The translations under genes and the position numbers were made by a program. Below are positions 49,101 through 57,639 of a stretch of 64,000 nucleotides of DNA, in pieces. The notes beneath the pieces are model-generated. The model worked only from the letters and a program-made list of their open reading frames with translations, ran no database searches and was not told the origin of the DNA. The first letter of the stretch is position 1. Every line of letters starts with the position of its first letter. Where the stretch lies: positions 310,001-374,000 of the forward strand of contig NZ_LQIS01000001.1 of NCBI RefSeq assembly GCF_001499905.1, read 5' to 3'. This DNA comes from Mycobacterium sp. GA-1285 (GTDB lineage: Bacteria; Actinomycetota; Actinomycetes; Mycobacteriales; Mycobacteriaceae).

Positions 49101-49694
49101 CTGCTCGGCGGTCTCGGCGTCCAGGTCGCGCAGGTCGTGAACCGTCACGGGCAGGCCCCGGTCACCGATCCGCTGTGTGCCGTCCGGGAGAATCTCGACG
49201 CGCAACATCGGATGGCGCGCAACGAGTTCCGTCGCCGCGAGCTGCAACCGCTCCGGGTCGACGCCCGCGCCGTCGAATTCCACGTACAGGTGCGCGGCCA
49301 CCCCACCCAATTGTTGATCGTCGTTGCGGCCCAACCACATCGCGTGCTGCATCGGCGCCAACGGGAAGGGGTCGTTCTCGTCGCCGGTCTTCGCAGACTG
49401 GAGAACCCGCTCGGGGGCGCCGCTGCCGGATCGGTCAACCACCAGCGCCGACCAGGCCGCCACGGTGGGGTTCTCGGCGAGCGCGGCGAAGTTGACGTCG
49501 ATGCCCTGCTTGCGCCACCGGCCGGACAGCGACATCATGCGGATCGAGTCGAGGCCGCAGGCGATCAGGTCGGCGTTCGGATCGACCTCGTCGGGACTCA
49601 CCCCGAGCAGTTCGGCGACCTCCTCGCGGACGGTGCGATCGGTCGTGCGCCCTGTCATGCGATCGGTCGGCGAACCAGTCTGACCCACACCCAC
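46197..49694 (-). CDS. mbtB: Mycobactin NRPS MbtB (ArCP-Cy-A-PCP, no thioesterase)
   Basis: This 1165-residue synthetase joins the aryl acid to Ser/Thr and cyclises it to the oxazoline. Domains: aryl carrier (about 15-90) with ACGLDSIRMM, Ser near 50; heterocyclisation domain (about 105-540) with the diagnostic DMNAADAVS in place of HHxxxDG; adenylation (about 590-1020) with VLFTSGSTGEPKG and NGKIDRKAV; carrier (about 1070-1140) with FFSLGGDSVLATQV. It ends shortly afterwards, whereas M. tuberculosis MbtB continues into a thioesterase domain. The start is the GTG at 49692-49694, set by GGAGGG at 49699-49704; an ATG at 49656-49658 is a weaker alternative. Confidence 0.93.
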   Translation of the reverse strand: MGVGQTGSPTDRMTGRTTDRTVREEVAELLGVSPDEVDPNADLIACGLDSIRMMSLSGRWRKQGIDVNFAALAENPTVAAWSALVVDRSGSGAPERVLQSAKTGDENDPFPLAPMQHAMWLGRNDDQQLGGVAAHLYVEFDGAGVDPERLQLAATELVARHPMLRVEILPDGTQRIGDRGLPVTVHDLRDLDAETAEQRLEAIRREKSHQILDGDVLELSLSLRADGRTRLHVDMDMNAADAVSYRKFMADLAVFYRGADLPELRYTYREYRAALTASDPGPSEEDVRWWAERIPDLPEAPALPLVPLGEQDDARRSVRLWHIFDVATRDALFAAAHRRGITPAMAVAASYSHALARWSSGSRFLLNLPMFGREPFHPDVEKLVGCFTSSLMLDVDLTETRTPAQRARAVQETLHNTARHSSYSGLSVLRDLGRHRGNQVLAPIVYTSALGLGDLFAGEVTDQFGSPVWTISQGPQVLIDAQATPLVEGLMINWDVRVDAFRPGVAEAMFAYHLAELTRLATDDTAWDAPDPPAVPETQRAVRQAVNSTTAPPSAEAIHDGFFDQALANPDAPAVFSRDGELTYGDLRSRALSIAATLRDNGVRPGDLVALIGPKCAEQIPAVLGILATGAAYLPIGADQPAERTAKILDSSAVAAVLVCGGAGTNHTGLPVVSVADAALRGADAQPARVDPNSLAYVLFTSGSTGEPKGVELTHDAVMNTIEFISDHFALNQGDRSLALASLEADMSVLEIFALLRAGGAVVVVDEDQRRDPDTWAQLIQRHGVTFLNWMPGWLDMLLEVGGDRLTSLRVVLLGGDWVRPELIRALRNSAPNVRAAGLGGATETAVHGTICEVGDPPAHWTSVPYGIPFPNNACRVVAADGSDCPDWVPGELWLTGRGIARGYRGRPDLTAEKFVEHEGRIWYRTGDLVRYLPGGTLEFVGRVDHRVKISGYRIELGEVEAALKRVTGVDAAVAAVIPGERDVLAALVRTDDPAVDARTVTAAMADLVPAHMIPKIIAVADRIPFTVNGKIDRKAVACLLANTEPPAAQAYRAPATPLESALVAIVEDVLDADDDIRVGVDDDFFSLGGDSVLATQVIARVRDWLDTPTVMVTDMFASRCVAKLAERLVGREPDGERLHAVAEVYLEVAEMDSAAVLSELESSA

Positions 49695-49707
49695 GCGTCC
49701 CTCCGGA

Positions 49708-49726
49708 TTAGTACAGGCTGCCCTAA
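49708..49726. promoter_or_regulatory. IdeR iron box between divergent mbtB and mbtA
   Basis: TTAGTACAGGCTGCCCTAA matches 14 of 19 consensus positions. Leftwards (mbtB), TACTAAT at its edge may be the -10 and GGAGGG follows at once. Rightwards (mbtA), a TATATT at about 49748-49753 is a likely -10, placing the box over or just upstream of the -35 region. One box can therefore control both genes. Confidence 0.85.
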
Positions 49727-49794
49727 CTAACCCGGGGGACGCTACCTTATATTCGACACACCGAACACACCTACCCCAAGGGGTCGCATCTCCT

Positions 49795-51477
49795 ATGAGC
49801 ACCGGTTTCGAGCAGCGCCCACCAGCAGAACGGCCGCTTGCGAAGGGCGGGCTCGGCGACCTCACGACTGGGTTCGTGCCGTTCCCCGCCGACCGCGCCG
49901 ACGAGTACCGCCGGGCGGGCTACTGGACCGATGAACCACTGGAGTCGCTCCTGACCGATGCCGTCGCGGCGTGGCCCGACCGGACCGCGGTGATCGATGA
50001 CCACGTCAGCTACACGTTCGCCGAGCTGGACGCGCGTGCCGATCGGATCGCGGCGGCGCTGGCCGACCGCGGTATCGCCCCCGGCGACCGGATGCTGCTT
50101 CAGCTGCCTAACACCTGCGAGTTCGCGGTGGCGTTGTTCGGCGTGCTGCGGGCAGGCGTCGTCCCGGTGATGTGTCTGCCGGGGCACCGGTCCGCCGAGC
50201 TGAACCACTTCGCCGCGGTCAGCGGTGCGGTGGGACTGATCGTGCCCGATTCGGTCGGCGGCTTCGATTACCGTGAGCTCGCCGACGAACTCGTCGGGAA
50301 CAACCCGCAGCTGCGGCACGTGTTCGTCCACGGAGAGCCGGGACGGTTCCAATCGTGGTCTGCGCTGGCCGATTTCGACGGCCCACGGGTCGAACGCCCG
50401 CCCGTCGACCCCGATGCGCCCGCACTTCTCCTCGTCTCCGGCGGCACCACGGGCTTGCCGAAGCTCATCGCCCGGACCCACAACGACTACCTCTACACCG
50501 CCAGGACGAGTGCGCAGGAGTGCCGCCTCACCGGCGACGACGTCTATCTCGTGGTGCTGCCCGCCGGACACAACTTCCCGTTGGCGTGCCCCGGACTGCT
50601 GGGGTCGATGAGCGTCGGCGCGACGTCGGTGTTCACCACCGACGCCAGCCCCGAGGCCGCGTTCGCGCTGATCGACAAACACACGGTCACGGTCACCGCG
50701 CTGGTCAACGCGCTGGCCAAGGTGTGGACCCAGGCATGCGAATGGGAACCCGTGCTGCCGACGTCACTGCGACTGGTCCAGGTCGGCGGTTCGCGGATGA
50801 CACCGCAGGAGGCCGAGTATATCCTGTCCGGGCTCACCTCAGGGTTGCAGCAGATTTTCGGCATGGCCGAGGGCATGCTCAACTTCACCCGCCCCGGCGA
50901 TCCCGTCGACGTGGTGGTCAACACCCAGGGCAGGCCGATGTCCCCGCACGACGAGATGCGTGTGGTCGACGAGTCCGGCGCGGAGGTGGCTTCCGGCGAG
51001 GAAGGCGAACTGCTGGTGCGGGGCCCCTACACGCTCAACGGCTACTACCGCGCCGACGAGGCGAACGCGCGCTCGTTCACCGCCGACGGCTTCTACCGCA
51101 GCGGCGACCGCGTACGCATCTTCGCCGACGGTCCGCGCGCCGGCTACGTCGAGGTGACCGGCCGCATCAAGGACGTCATCCACCGCGGTGGTGAGACGGT
51201 GTCGGCATCGGACCTCGAAGAGCACCTGTTCGCACACCCGGCGATCTACGCCGCGGCCGCGGTGGCTCTGCCCGACGACTTTCTCGGCGAGAAGATCTGC
51301 GCGGCAGTTGTTTTCAAGGGCGCTCCCATCACGCTGGCCGAACTCAACCGGTTCCTCGACGAGCGCGGCGTGTCGGCGCACTGCAGGCCCGACGTGTTGG
51401 CGCCGCTGCCCGCGCTGCCCAAGACAGCGGTCGGCAAGGTCGACAAGAAGAAGGTCGTCACTCAGTTGACGTCGTGA
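49795..51477 (+). CDS. mbtA: Aryl acid-AMP ligase of mycobactin synthesis (salicyl-AMP ligase type)
   Basis: This 560-residue stand-alone adenylating enzyme activates the aryl acid and loads it on the MbtB aryl carrier. The ANL motifs are LLVSGGTTGLPKLIARTHND, GMAEGMLNFTRP, the hinge region GRIKDVIHRGGETVS and the C-terminal PKTAVGKVDKKKV with catalytic Lys. AAGGGG lies 10-15 bases before the ATG at 49795. If the neighbouring PKS makes 6-methylsalicylate, MbtA here should accept that acid; its pocket would be the place to look. Convergent with the PKS over a hairpin. Confidence 0.94.
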   Translation: MSTGFEQRPPAERPLAKGGLGDLTTGFVPFPADRADEYRRAGYWTDEPLESLLTDAVAAWPDRTAVIDDHVSYTFAELDARADRIAAALADRGIAPGDRMLLQLPNTCEFAVALFGVLRAGVVPVMCLPGHRSAELNHFAAVSGAVGLIVPDSVGGFDYRELADELVGNNPQLRHVFVHGEPGRFQSWSALADFDGPRVERPPVDPDAPALLLVSGGTTGLPKLIARTHNDYLYTARTSAQECRLTGDDVYLVVLPAGHNFPLACPGLLGSMSVGATSVFTTDASPEAAFALIDKHTVTVTALVNALAKVWTQACEWEPVLPTSLRLVQVGGSRMTPQEAEYILSGLTSGLQQIFGMAEGMLNFTRPGDPVDVVVNTQGRPMSPHDEMRVVDESGAEVASGEEGELLVRGPYTLNGYYRADEANARSFTADGFYRSGDRVRIFADGPRAGYVEVTGRIKDVIHRGGETVSASDLEEHLFAHPAIYAAAAVALPDDFLGEKICAAVVFKGAPITLAELNRFLDERGVSAHCRPDVLAPLPALPKTAVGKVDKKKVVTQLTS

Positions 51478-51507
51478 CGCGAGGGCGGCCGGACGCCCTG
51501 CCACGCG

Positions 51508-51572
51508 CCGCCGAAACTGAAGCTCTGCAGCAAATTTCGACAATTTTTCGTGCAAATCTTCAGTTTCGGCGG
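51508..51572. terminator. Long hairpin between convergent mbtA and PKS (bidirectional terminator)
   Basis: CCGCCGAAACTGAAG (51508-51522) and CTTCAGTTTCGGCGG (51558-51572) are perfect 15-base inverted repeats around an AT-rich 35-base loop that includes ATTTTT. The gene ends are at 51477 and 51582. The arm sequence resembles that of the hairpin at 58220-58276. Confidence 0.75.
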
Positions 51573-51581
51573 GTTCGGCGG

Positions 51582-54500
51582 TCAGGACACCTCGACCGCC
51601 TGCGGTGCGTCGAGCAGCTCGACGAGGCGTTCGCAGACCGCTGCTGCCGTCGGGTACTCCCATAGCAGTGTCGGCGGCAACGGCAATCCGGTCTGCTTCT
51701 CCAGCTGCTTGAGCAGCCCGACGGTCATGATCGAGTCGACGCCGACCTCCACCAGCGGCAGGCCGGTGTCGACGTCCGCCTCGGCCACGCCCAGCTGTGC
51801 GGCCACGGCGGCAGTGACGATCGCTGCGATGCGGTCGGGATCGGCATCGACCAAGCTCGCGTCGGGTGCGTCCTCGCGTGCACCCTCGTACGCCGTTGGC
51901 GCCACGTCGGCCAGCATCGGCACCGACGCGGCCGCCGGAAGCACCGGCAGCACAACGATATTCGAATCGTCATGGCGCATCGCCAGGTCGAGCGCCCGCA
52001 TCGCCTCGTCCGCTCCGATCGTGTCCATGCCCAGCGCATCCAGTTGTGCCGCCACGAAGCCGGAGGTCGACCCCATGCCCAGGCCCCGCCAGGCGGTCCA
52101 GGCGACGCTGACGGTGCGGTCGCCCAGAGCCCGCCGGTGTCGCGCCATTCCATCGAGAAACGAGTTCGCGCACGCGTAGGCACCCTGGCCGGGGAAGCCG
52201 GCGAGGTAGCCGCACGACGAGAACAGCACCAGCCAGTCCAACTGTTCGGGCGGAAACACCTCGTGAAGGGTCAGCGTCCCGTCGACCTTGGGACGCATCG
52301 CCGCGCTGAAATCCTCGGGCGTCGTGTTGACCAGCAGCGCACCCGCCTCGACACCGGCCGCGTGAATCACCCCGCGCACGGGAGGCAGGTCGCGCAGCGC
52401 GGCGCGCAGTTCGTCGGCCGCTGCGGGCGCGGCGATGTCCAACGCCGCCACGCGTACGGACACACCGCGCTCCTCCAGCGTCGTGACCGTGTGGACGAGG
52501 TTCGAATCCGATTGCCACTCAGAGCGATCGGGCATACCGCTGCGCGAGAGCAACACCAGTCGACGTGCGCCGATGTCGGCGAGTCGTCGTGCCATCCGCA
52601 GGCCGAGCGCGCCGGTGCCACCGGTGATGACATAGGTGCCGGCGGCCGAGCACTGCATCGGCGCTCCGGTCCCCCGGCCCGCCGCCGACAGGCGCGCCGA
52701 GTGGGCGGAGCCGTCGCGGAAAGCCACGACCGGTTGGCCCTGCACCGAGGCGAGGACCCCGACCGGGAGTTCGGTTGTGGTCACGTCGATCACGCCGCCG
52801 AAGACCTTCGGATGTTCGGCGGCCGCGACCCTGGCCAGCCCCCACAGCGGTGCGTGCAGCACGTTCGCGCCCTCGTACACGCCCTGCGTGAGCACCCACA
52901 TCCGCGCCTTGGCGCCGGAGTCGAGCAGCCCACGCAGCGTACGGGTCACCACGCCGACCGATCGTTCCGGCGTGTCGTGCGCGCTCGGGAGCACCAACAC
53001 GACGGTGTCTCGGTCGAAGGACTCTGCCGCAGAAACGATCTCGAACGCATCGCCGTAGAGCACAGTGGGCACGCCGGCGGCCGACAGGTCCCGCGTCACG
53101 AACTCGCGGGTGGCGGCATCGCCGCCGATGACGACGACCGCCCCGGGCCGACGGTCGGCCTGCCACCGCACCGGCTGCCACGAGACGCGGTGCAGCATCC
53201 GGGAAACGTCACGGCCGGAGGGGTTTTCGAGCTGTTCGAAGGACATGCCCGTCAGCGAGGCGAGGACCTTGCCGGACTCCTCGGCAAGCAATACGTCGGT
53301 CGCGGTGGTGCCGGGCCTGCGCCGCGCGTGCAGCAACGCCACCGCCGGTGGGCAGCCGTGTACCTGCACGCGATCGATGTGGGCGGGCATGCGCAGCCGC
53401 GGCGGCCCGTCGAACACCGTGGAGGCCGCGGAGGTCGCCGCGTCCAGCAGCGAAGCCCAGGTGTCAGGCGTCGTGCGGTCACCGCGCGCGGCCACCCTGG
53501 CAAGCAGTTCGCCGTCACCGCCGTGCAATTCGAGGATCTCCCAATCGAATCCCATGGCGGCGACACCCAATGTCGCGAGCGTGTCCACGACATGATTCGG
53601 CGGCAGTGGATCTCGGCAGCCGTCGCGAGCGGCCGACTCGTCGAGCACCCCGCCGAGGAGATCCTCGATGTCGTCGTCGGCCGCGACCACCGCGCTGCTG
53701 TGGGTCAACCAGCCGCCGTCGACGGCGTCCTCGTCGTCGTCGACGAGGCGGGTGGCCAGGGTCAGACCGCGGTCCTGCAGGACCACCTGCACGTCACGGG
53801 CGCGTCCCGGCGCTACCGGGGTCCGCAACCGGACGTCGACGAGGTCCCTGCCCGCGCGGTCACGGTGCGTGTCCAATTCGCCGGCCGCACCGAGGAAGGT
53901 GTTGATGAGGACGGCGGCGGGCACGATCTCAGTGCCCTTCACCGGGTGATCGCCCGGATACGGGCGCGAGTCGAGGTCCACGCGCGTCTGCCACATCGTG
54001 GAGGCCACCGCACCGGTCACCTGAATCCGGCCGCCGAGCAGCGTGTGGGTGTCGACGTCGTGCACACCTCGGCCGCCGGGCGGAGGGGTCGGTGTGCGCC
54101 AGAAGCGGCGGTGTTGCCACTGCGTCACCGGAAGACCGGAGACCCAGGGCGCCGACCGGAGTCGGTGCTCGACCGGCGCACCATGGCAGTGCAGCGCGGC
54201 GACCGCCGTTGCCAGCGAACGCATCTGGGGGCGGTCACGACGTAACAGCGGGACGACGGCATGCTGGCCGGCACCGCTCGCCGTGAGGGTCTCGACGATC
54301 GAGTGGGCCACCACCGGGTGCGCCGACACCTCGAGGAACAGCCGATGCCCGTCCTCGACGGCCGCCGAAACGGCTTCGGCGAAGCGCACCCGGTCGCGCA
54401 GGTTGGCCACCCAGTAGCGCTGATCGCGTGGCGCCACGGAGCGGGGATCGGCCAATGCCGTTGTGTAGAGCGGAATCTCGGCTGCGCGCGGCGGTGGGAG

Positions 54501-56753
54501 GTGGGCCGTGAGACGTCCGAGCTCACCGGTCAATGCGTCCATGGCGGGGCTGTGGAAGGCGACGTCGGTGTTGACGCGGCGGACCATGAAGCCCTGACCG
54601 GCCCATTCCCTGCAGATGTCGTCGACCGCACCCACGGCGCCCGATATCACCGTCGACTCGGGCGACGCGCTGATCGCCGCGACCACATCGGTCCGCCCAG
54701 CCAGCCGCCGCTCGGCCTCGGCGAAGGGGAGCCGAACGAGCGCCATCGCGCCCCTGCCCATCACCGAGCGGAAGCCGCGGGCGCGATAACACGCCACCGC
54801 GGCGCCGACGGCCAGATCGAAGACCCCTGCGGTGACGCATGCCGCGACCTCGCCGACCGAGTGTCCGATGACCGCCGCCGGTGTGACGCCGCGCGAGCGC
54901 AGCATCGCGGCCAGGCCCACCTGCATCGCGAACGTCAGCGCCTGCACCTGATCGGTCCCGCCGAGTTCCCCTGTGCTCAGCGCACGGCGCGCCGAGAACC
55001 CCAACTCGGCGGTGAACACCGGGTCGATGGCGTCTATCACGTCGGCGAATTCTGATGCCGCCGTGAGCAGTTCACCGCCCATACCGGTCCAGTGCGAGCC
55101 GTGGCCGGAGAACACCCAGACCGCGCCGTTCACCGCGGCGGGCAGCACCGTACCGGTCACCACGGAGGGGTCCGGGACATCCTCGGCGAGTGCGGTCAAC
55201 CCGGCCGCCGCACCATCGGTGTCGTCGGCGACGACGGCGGCCCTCGCCGGTTCGTGCGAACGCCGCGCCCACAGGCTGGCCGCGACGTCGCCGATCGGCG
55301 CAGGGTGGTCGCGGAGGTATTCGGCGAGCGCACCCGCCTGTGTGCGCAGCCGGGCGACGTTGCGCGCCGAGACGGGAATGACCGCCGGAAACTGGTGTGC
55401 CGGTAGGGGTTTCGGGGACAGATGCGCGGTCGGCGCTTCCTCGAGAAGCACGTGCGCGATGGTTCCGCCGTAGCCGTAGCTGCACACCGCGGCACGCCGG
55501 GGCGCATCGTCGGAACTGTCCCAGGCTTCGACCCGCGTCGGGACCCGCAGTCCGCTGGTGGCCCAGTCGACGGCCGGGGTCAGCGAGTTGATGCCCGCCG
55601 TCGGAGGAATGGTCCGGTGGTGCAGCGCCAGCGCGGCCTTGATGAGCCCCACCACTCCGGCACCGCCTTCGAGGTGGCCGACGTTGGGCTTCACCGACCC
55701 GATGCGGCACGGCGCGTCGGCGGGTCGGTCCGTACCGTAAACCGCTGCGAGGGCGCCCACCTCGGTTGGGTCACCGGCAGGGGTGCCGGTGCCGTGCGCC
55801 TCGACGTAGCCGACGCTGGCCGGCGAGATGCCTGCGAATCGGCATGCGCGGCGGAACATGTCGGCCTGCGCGTCGCCGTTGGGCGACATGATGCCGACGG
55901 TACGTCCGTCCTGCGCCACCGCACCGCCCCGCACGACCGCGTACACGTGGTCGCCGTCGCGCAGCGCGTCGGCGAGGCGCTTGAGCACCACCACGCCGGC
56001 GCCTTCACCGCGTCCGTAGCCGTCGGCCGAAGCGTCGAAGGTCTTGCACCGGCCGTCGGGCGCGGTCGCGCCTGCCACGTCGAGCACCCGGGTCAGGCCC
56101 GGGCCGATCAACGCGCTGACCCCGCCCGCCAGCGCCAGCGACGTCTCACGGGCAGCGAGCATCTGACACGCCTGGTGCACCGCGACCAGTGAGGCCGCGC
56201 ACGCCGCGTCGAGCGCGACGCTGGGGCCGCGCAAGTCGAGCAGGTGTGAGACGCGGTTGGCGATGCCGCACAGCGACGTCCCGATGCCCGTCCACGCCTC
56301 GATCCCCGGCAGGTCTTCCATGATCAGCTTGCCGTAATCGTCGGAGTTGACGCCCATCAGCACCGCGGTGTCGCTGCCCGCCAACGATTTCGGCGGAACG
56401 CCCGCGTGTTCGAGTGCCTCCCAGCTCACCTCGAGCGCCAGCCGCTGCTGGGGGTCCATCAGCTCCGCCTCGCGCGGTGAGACGCCGAAGAACTCGGCGT
56501 CGAACCCCGGCAGGTCGTCGAGGAACGTTCCCCACCGGGTGAGGTCCTTGAGCACCGCGGCGTTGCGGGGATCGCGCTGAAGGTACGGCTCCCAGCGCTC
56601 CCGCGGCACCTCGCGGACGTCGCTGCCGCCGTCGAGCAGGAAGTTCCAGAACTGTTCCGGGGTGCCGATCGCACCGGCCACGCGGCAACCGATCCCGATG
56701 ATCGCGATCGGGTCGGGGCGTGGGGAATCGTCGGACGGGGCGGTATCGGTCAC
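51582..56753 (-). CDS. Iterative type I PKS, 6-methylsalicylic acid synthase type
   Basis: 1723 residues, KS-AT-DH/TH-KR-ACP. KS (15-440): C185 (LDAACAASLVAVHQ), VEAHGTGTPAGDP, SVKPNVGHLEGGAG. AT (545-840): GHSVGEVAACV and VAFHSPAMD, suggesting malonyl. DH/thioester-hydrolase domain (905-1190): DHPVKGTEIVPAAVL, the H-x3-G-x4-P motif in a form I associate with bacterial 6-MSA synthases. KR (1365-1560): YVITGGTGALGLRMARRL. ACP (about 1640-1710): VEVGVDSIMTVGLL. One module of this order and length fits 6-MSAS (three malonyl extensions, one ketoreduction). An IdeR box precedes the GTG start (56751-56753), and mbtA is adjacent. By inference it supplies 6-methylsalicylate in place of MbtI-made salicylate; another aromatic acid is possible. 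Confidence 0.82.
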   Translation of the reverse strand: MTDTAPSDDSPRPDPIAIIGIGCRVAGAIGTPEQFWNFLLDGGSDVREVPRERWEPYLQRDPRNAAVLKDLTRWGTFLDDLPGFDAEFFGVSPREAELMDPQQRLALEVSWEALEHAGVPPKSLAGSDTAVLMGVNSDDYGKLIMEDLPGIEAWTGIGTSLCGIANRVSHLLDLRGPSVALDAACAASLVAVHQACQMLAARETSLALAGGVSALIGPGLTRVLDVAGATAPDGRCKTFDASADGYGRGEGAGVVVLKRLADALRDGDHVYAVVRGGAVAQDGRTVGIMSPNGDAQADMFRRACRFAGISPASVGYVEAHGTGTPAGDPTEVGALAAVYGTDRPADAPCRIGSVKPNVGHLEGGAGVVGLIKAALALHHRTIPPTAGINSLTPAVDWATSGLRVPTRVEAWDSSDDAPRRAAVCSYGYGGTIAHVLLEEAPTAHLSPKPLPAHQFPAVIPVSARNVARLRTQAGALAEYLRDHPAPIGDVAASLWARRSHEPARAAVVADDTDGAAAGLTALAEDVPDPSVVTGTVLPAAVNGAVWVFSGHGSHWTGMGGELLTAASEFADVIDAIDPVFTAELGFSARRALSTGELGGTDQVQALTFAMQVGLAAMLRSRGVTPAAVIGHSVGEVAACVTAGVFDLAVGAAVACYRARGFRSVMGRGAMALVRLPFAEAERRLAGRTDVVAAISASPESTVISGAVGAVDDICREWAGQGFMVRRVNTDVAFHSPAMDALTGELGRLTAHLPPPRAAEIPLYTTALADPRSVAPRDQRYWVANLRDRVRFAEAVSAAVEDGHRLFLEVSAHPVVAHSIVETLTASGAGQHAVVPLLRRDRPQMRSLATAVAALHCHGAPVEHRLRSAPWVSGLPVTQWQHRRFWRTPTPPPGGRGVHDVDTHTLLGGRIQVTGAVASTMWQTRVDLDSRPYPGDHPVKGTEIVPAAVLINTFLGAAGELDTHRDRAGRDLVDVRLRTPVAPGRARDVQVVLQDRGLTLATRLVDDDEDAVDGGWLTHSSAVVAADDDIEDLLGGVLDESAARDGCRDPLPPNHVVDTLATLGVAAMGFDWEILELHGGDGELLARVAARGDRTTPDTWASLLDAATSAASTVFDGPPRLRMPAHIDRVQVHGCPPAVALLHARRRPGTTATDVLLAEESGKVLASLTGMSFEQLENPSGRDVSRMLHRVSWQPVRWQADRRPGAVVVIGGDAATREFVTRDLSAAGVPTVLYGDAFEIVSAAESFDRDTVVLVLPSAHDTPERSVGVVTRTLRGLLDSGAKARMWVLTQGVYEGANVLHAPLWGLARVAAAEHPKVFGGVIDVTTTELPVGVLASVQGQPVVAFRDGSAHSARLSAAGRGTGAPMQCSAAGTYVITGGTGALGLRMARRLADIGARRLVLLSRSGMPDRSEWQSDSNLVHTVTTLEERGVSVRVAALDIAAPAAADELRAALRDLPPVRGVIHAAGVEAGALLVNTTPEDFSAAMRPKVDGTLTLHEVFPPEQLDWLVLFSSCGYLAGFPGQGAYACANSFLDGMARHRRALGDRTVSVAWTAWRGLGMGSTSGFVAAQLDALGMDTIGADEAMRALDLAMRHDDSNIVVLPVLPAAASVPMLADVAPTAYEGAREDAPDASLVDADPDRIAAIVTAAVAAQLGVAEADVDTGLPLVEVGVDSIMTVGLLKQLEKQTGLPLPPTLLWEYPTAAAVCERLVELLDAPQAVEVS

Positions 56754-56768
56754 GTCAGAAGCGTCCAG

Positions 56769-56787
56769 CCTGGATAGCCTTGCCTAA
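56769..56787. promoter_or_regulatory. IdeR iron box upstream of the 6-MSAS-type PKS
   Basis: On the minus strand TTAGGCAAGGCTATCCAGG matches 13 of 19 consensus positions (left half strong, right end weak). It ends 15 bases before the GTG start of the PKS, so it must overlap the promoter core, and the leader is very short. This ties the PKS to the iron regulon. The rest of 56754-56934 shows nothing else recognisable. Confidence 0.75.
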
Positions 56788-56934
56788 GAAGCCACACGCC
56801 ATGGCGGCCATATTGGCATAACCGCGCCCATTTGTGGGACCTACGCAGGCCGCGTGACCGTGGTGCCGATCACGTTCGAATTGGCTTGCCGCGACGCCGA
56901 TCCGCCGCCGCACCCAACCGCCACCGCCGAGCCG

Positions 56935-57639
56935 TCACAAGGCGCGAACGGCGAGCGGCTCGTCGCTGCCCGACACCCGGATGTCGACGCTGCGGATCTC
57001 TGAGGTGGGGATGCTCGTCGCCGCGGACAGCCCGGTCGCCTCGTCGCCCGCGGGTCGCCACGAACCCACCGCGGTCTCGACGCCGTCGCGCGTCGTCACC
57101 ACGATGTCGTAGCTCTCGACGTCGCGGGCCCAGTCCTTGGTGTACTCGCAGGCCCAGTTGAGCTCGGTGCCCCACTTCTTCTCGGTCACCGCGAGTTGGG
57201 CGGTCAAACCCTGGCGCTGACCGGGCTGCATCGGCTCCATCGCCACCGTCTGCGAGGTCGTGCGGGGAAAGACCGTCGCGCCCACGACGCCGCCGAGGAC
57301 GGCGAGGGCCGCCGCGACCGCGACGGTCGCCGCGAGCATCGCCCGGCGTGACCGCCGCTCGCGCCTGCCCGCGGCACGCGCCAGCGACGCGATGCCTGCG
57401 GAGCGGTCGGCCTCGGGCGTCTCGCCCAGATCGGTCAGCGCGACGGCCTCCTCGCGGCTGAGCGCGCCGAGGATCGCCGGCATCTCGGCGAGGTCGGTCA
57501 GCTCGGCGGCGCGTGCCGGGTTCGCGGCGAGGTAATCCTCATAGGTGCGACGATCCTCCACGCTGAGTGCGCCGAGCACGTAGGCCGCATCCCATTCCGC
57601 GAGGTTGTCGTCGGGCGTCCGGTCGAACTGTTCACTCAT
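56935..57639 (-). CDS. Membrane anti-sigma factor, RslA/RskA-like, zinc ligands absent
   Basis: The protein has 234 residues. The cytoplasmic N-terminus LAEWDAAYVLGALSVEDRRT matches RslA-type anti-sigma domains, but where RslA has the CPxC pair this protein reads LAANPARAAELTD, without cysteines. A basic stretch precedes one transmembrane helix (about 100-122, MLAATVAVAAALAVLGGVVG) and an extracytoplasmic RskA-like domain (WGTELNWACEYTKDW, GSWRPAGDEA). It should bind and silence the neighbouring sigma factor at the membrane. The ATG overlaps the sigma stop (ATGA), a typical coupled pair. Without the zinc site, release by oxidation is unlikely and proteolysis more probable. Confidence 0.85.
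   Translation of the reverse strand: MSEQFDRTPDDNLAEWDAAYVLGALSVEDRRTYEDYLAANPARAAELTDLAEMPAILGALSREEAVALTDLGETPEADRSAGIASLARAAGRRERRSRRAMLAATVAVAAALAVLGGVVGATVFPRTTSQTVAMEPMQPGQRQGLTAQLAVTEKKWGTELNWACEYTKDWARDVESYDIVVTTRDGVETAVGSWRPAGDEATGLSAATSIPTSEIRSVDIRVSGSDEPLAVRAL

Noticed and set aside
47346-49730. 794-codon open frame antisense to mbtB
   Set aside because: Long antisense frames are normal in GC-rich codon-biased DNA; it lacks domains and lies fully on a clear NRPS gene.
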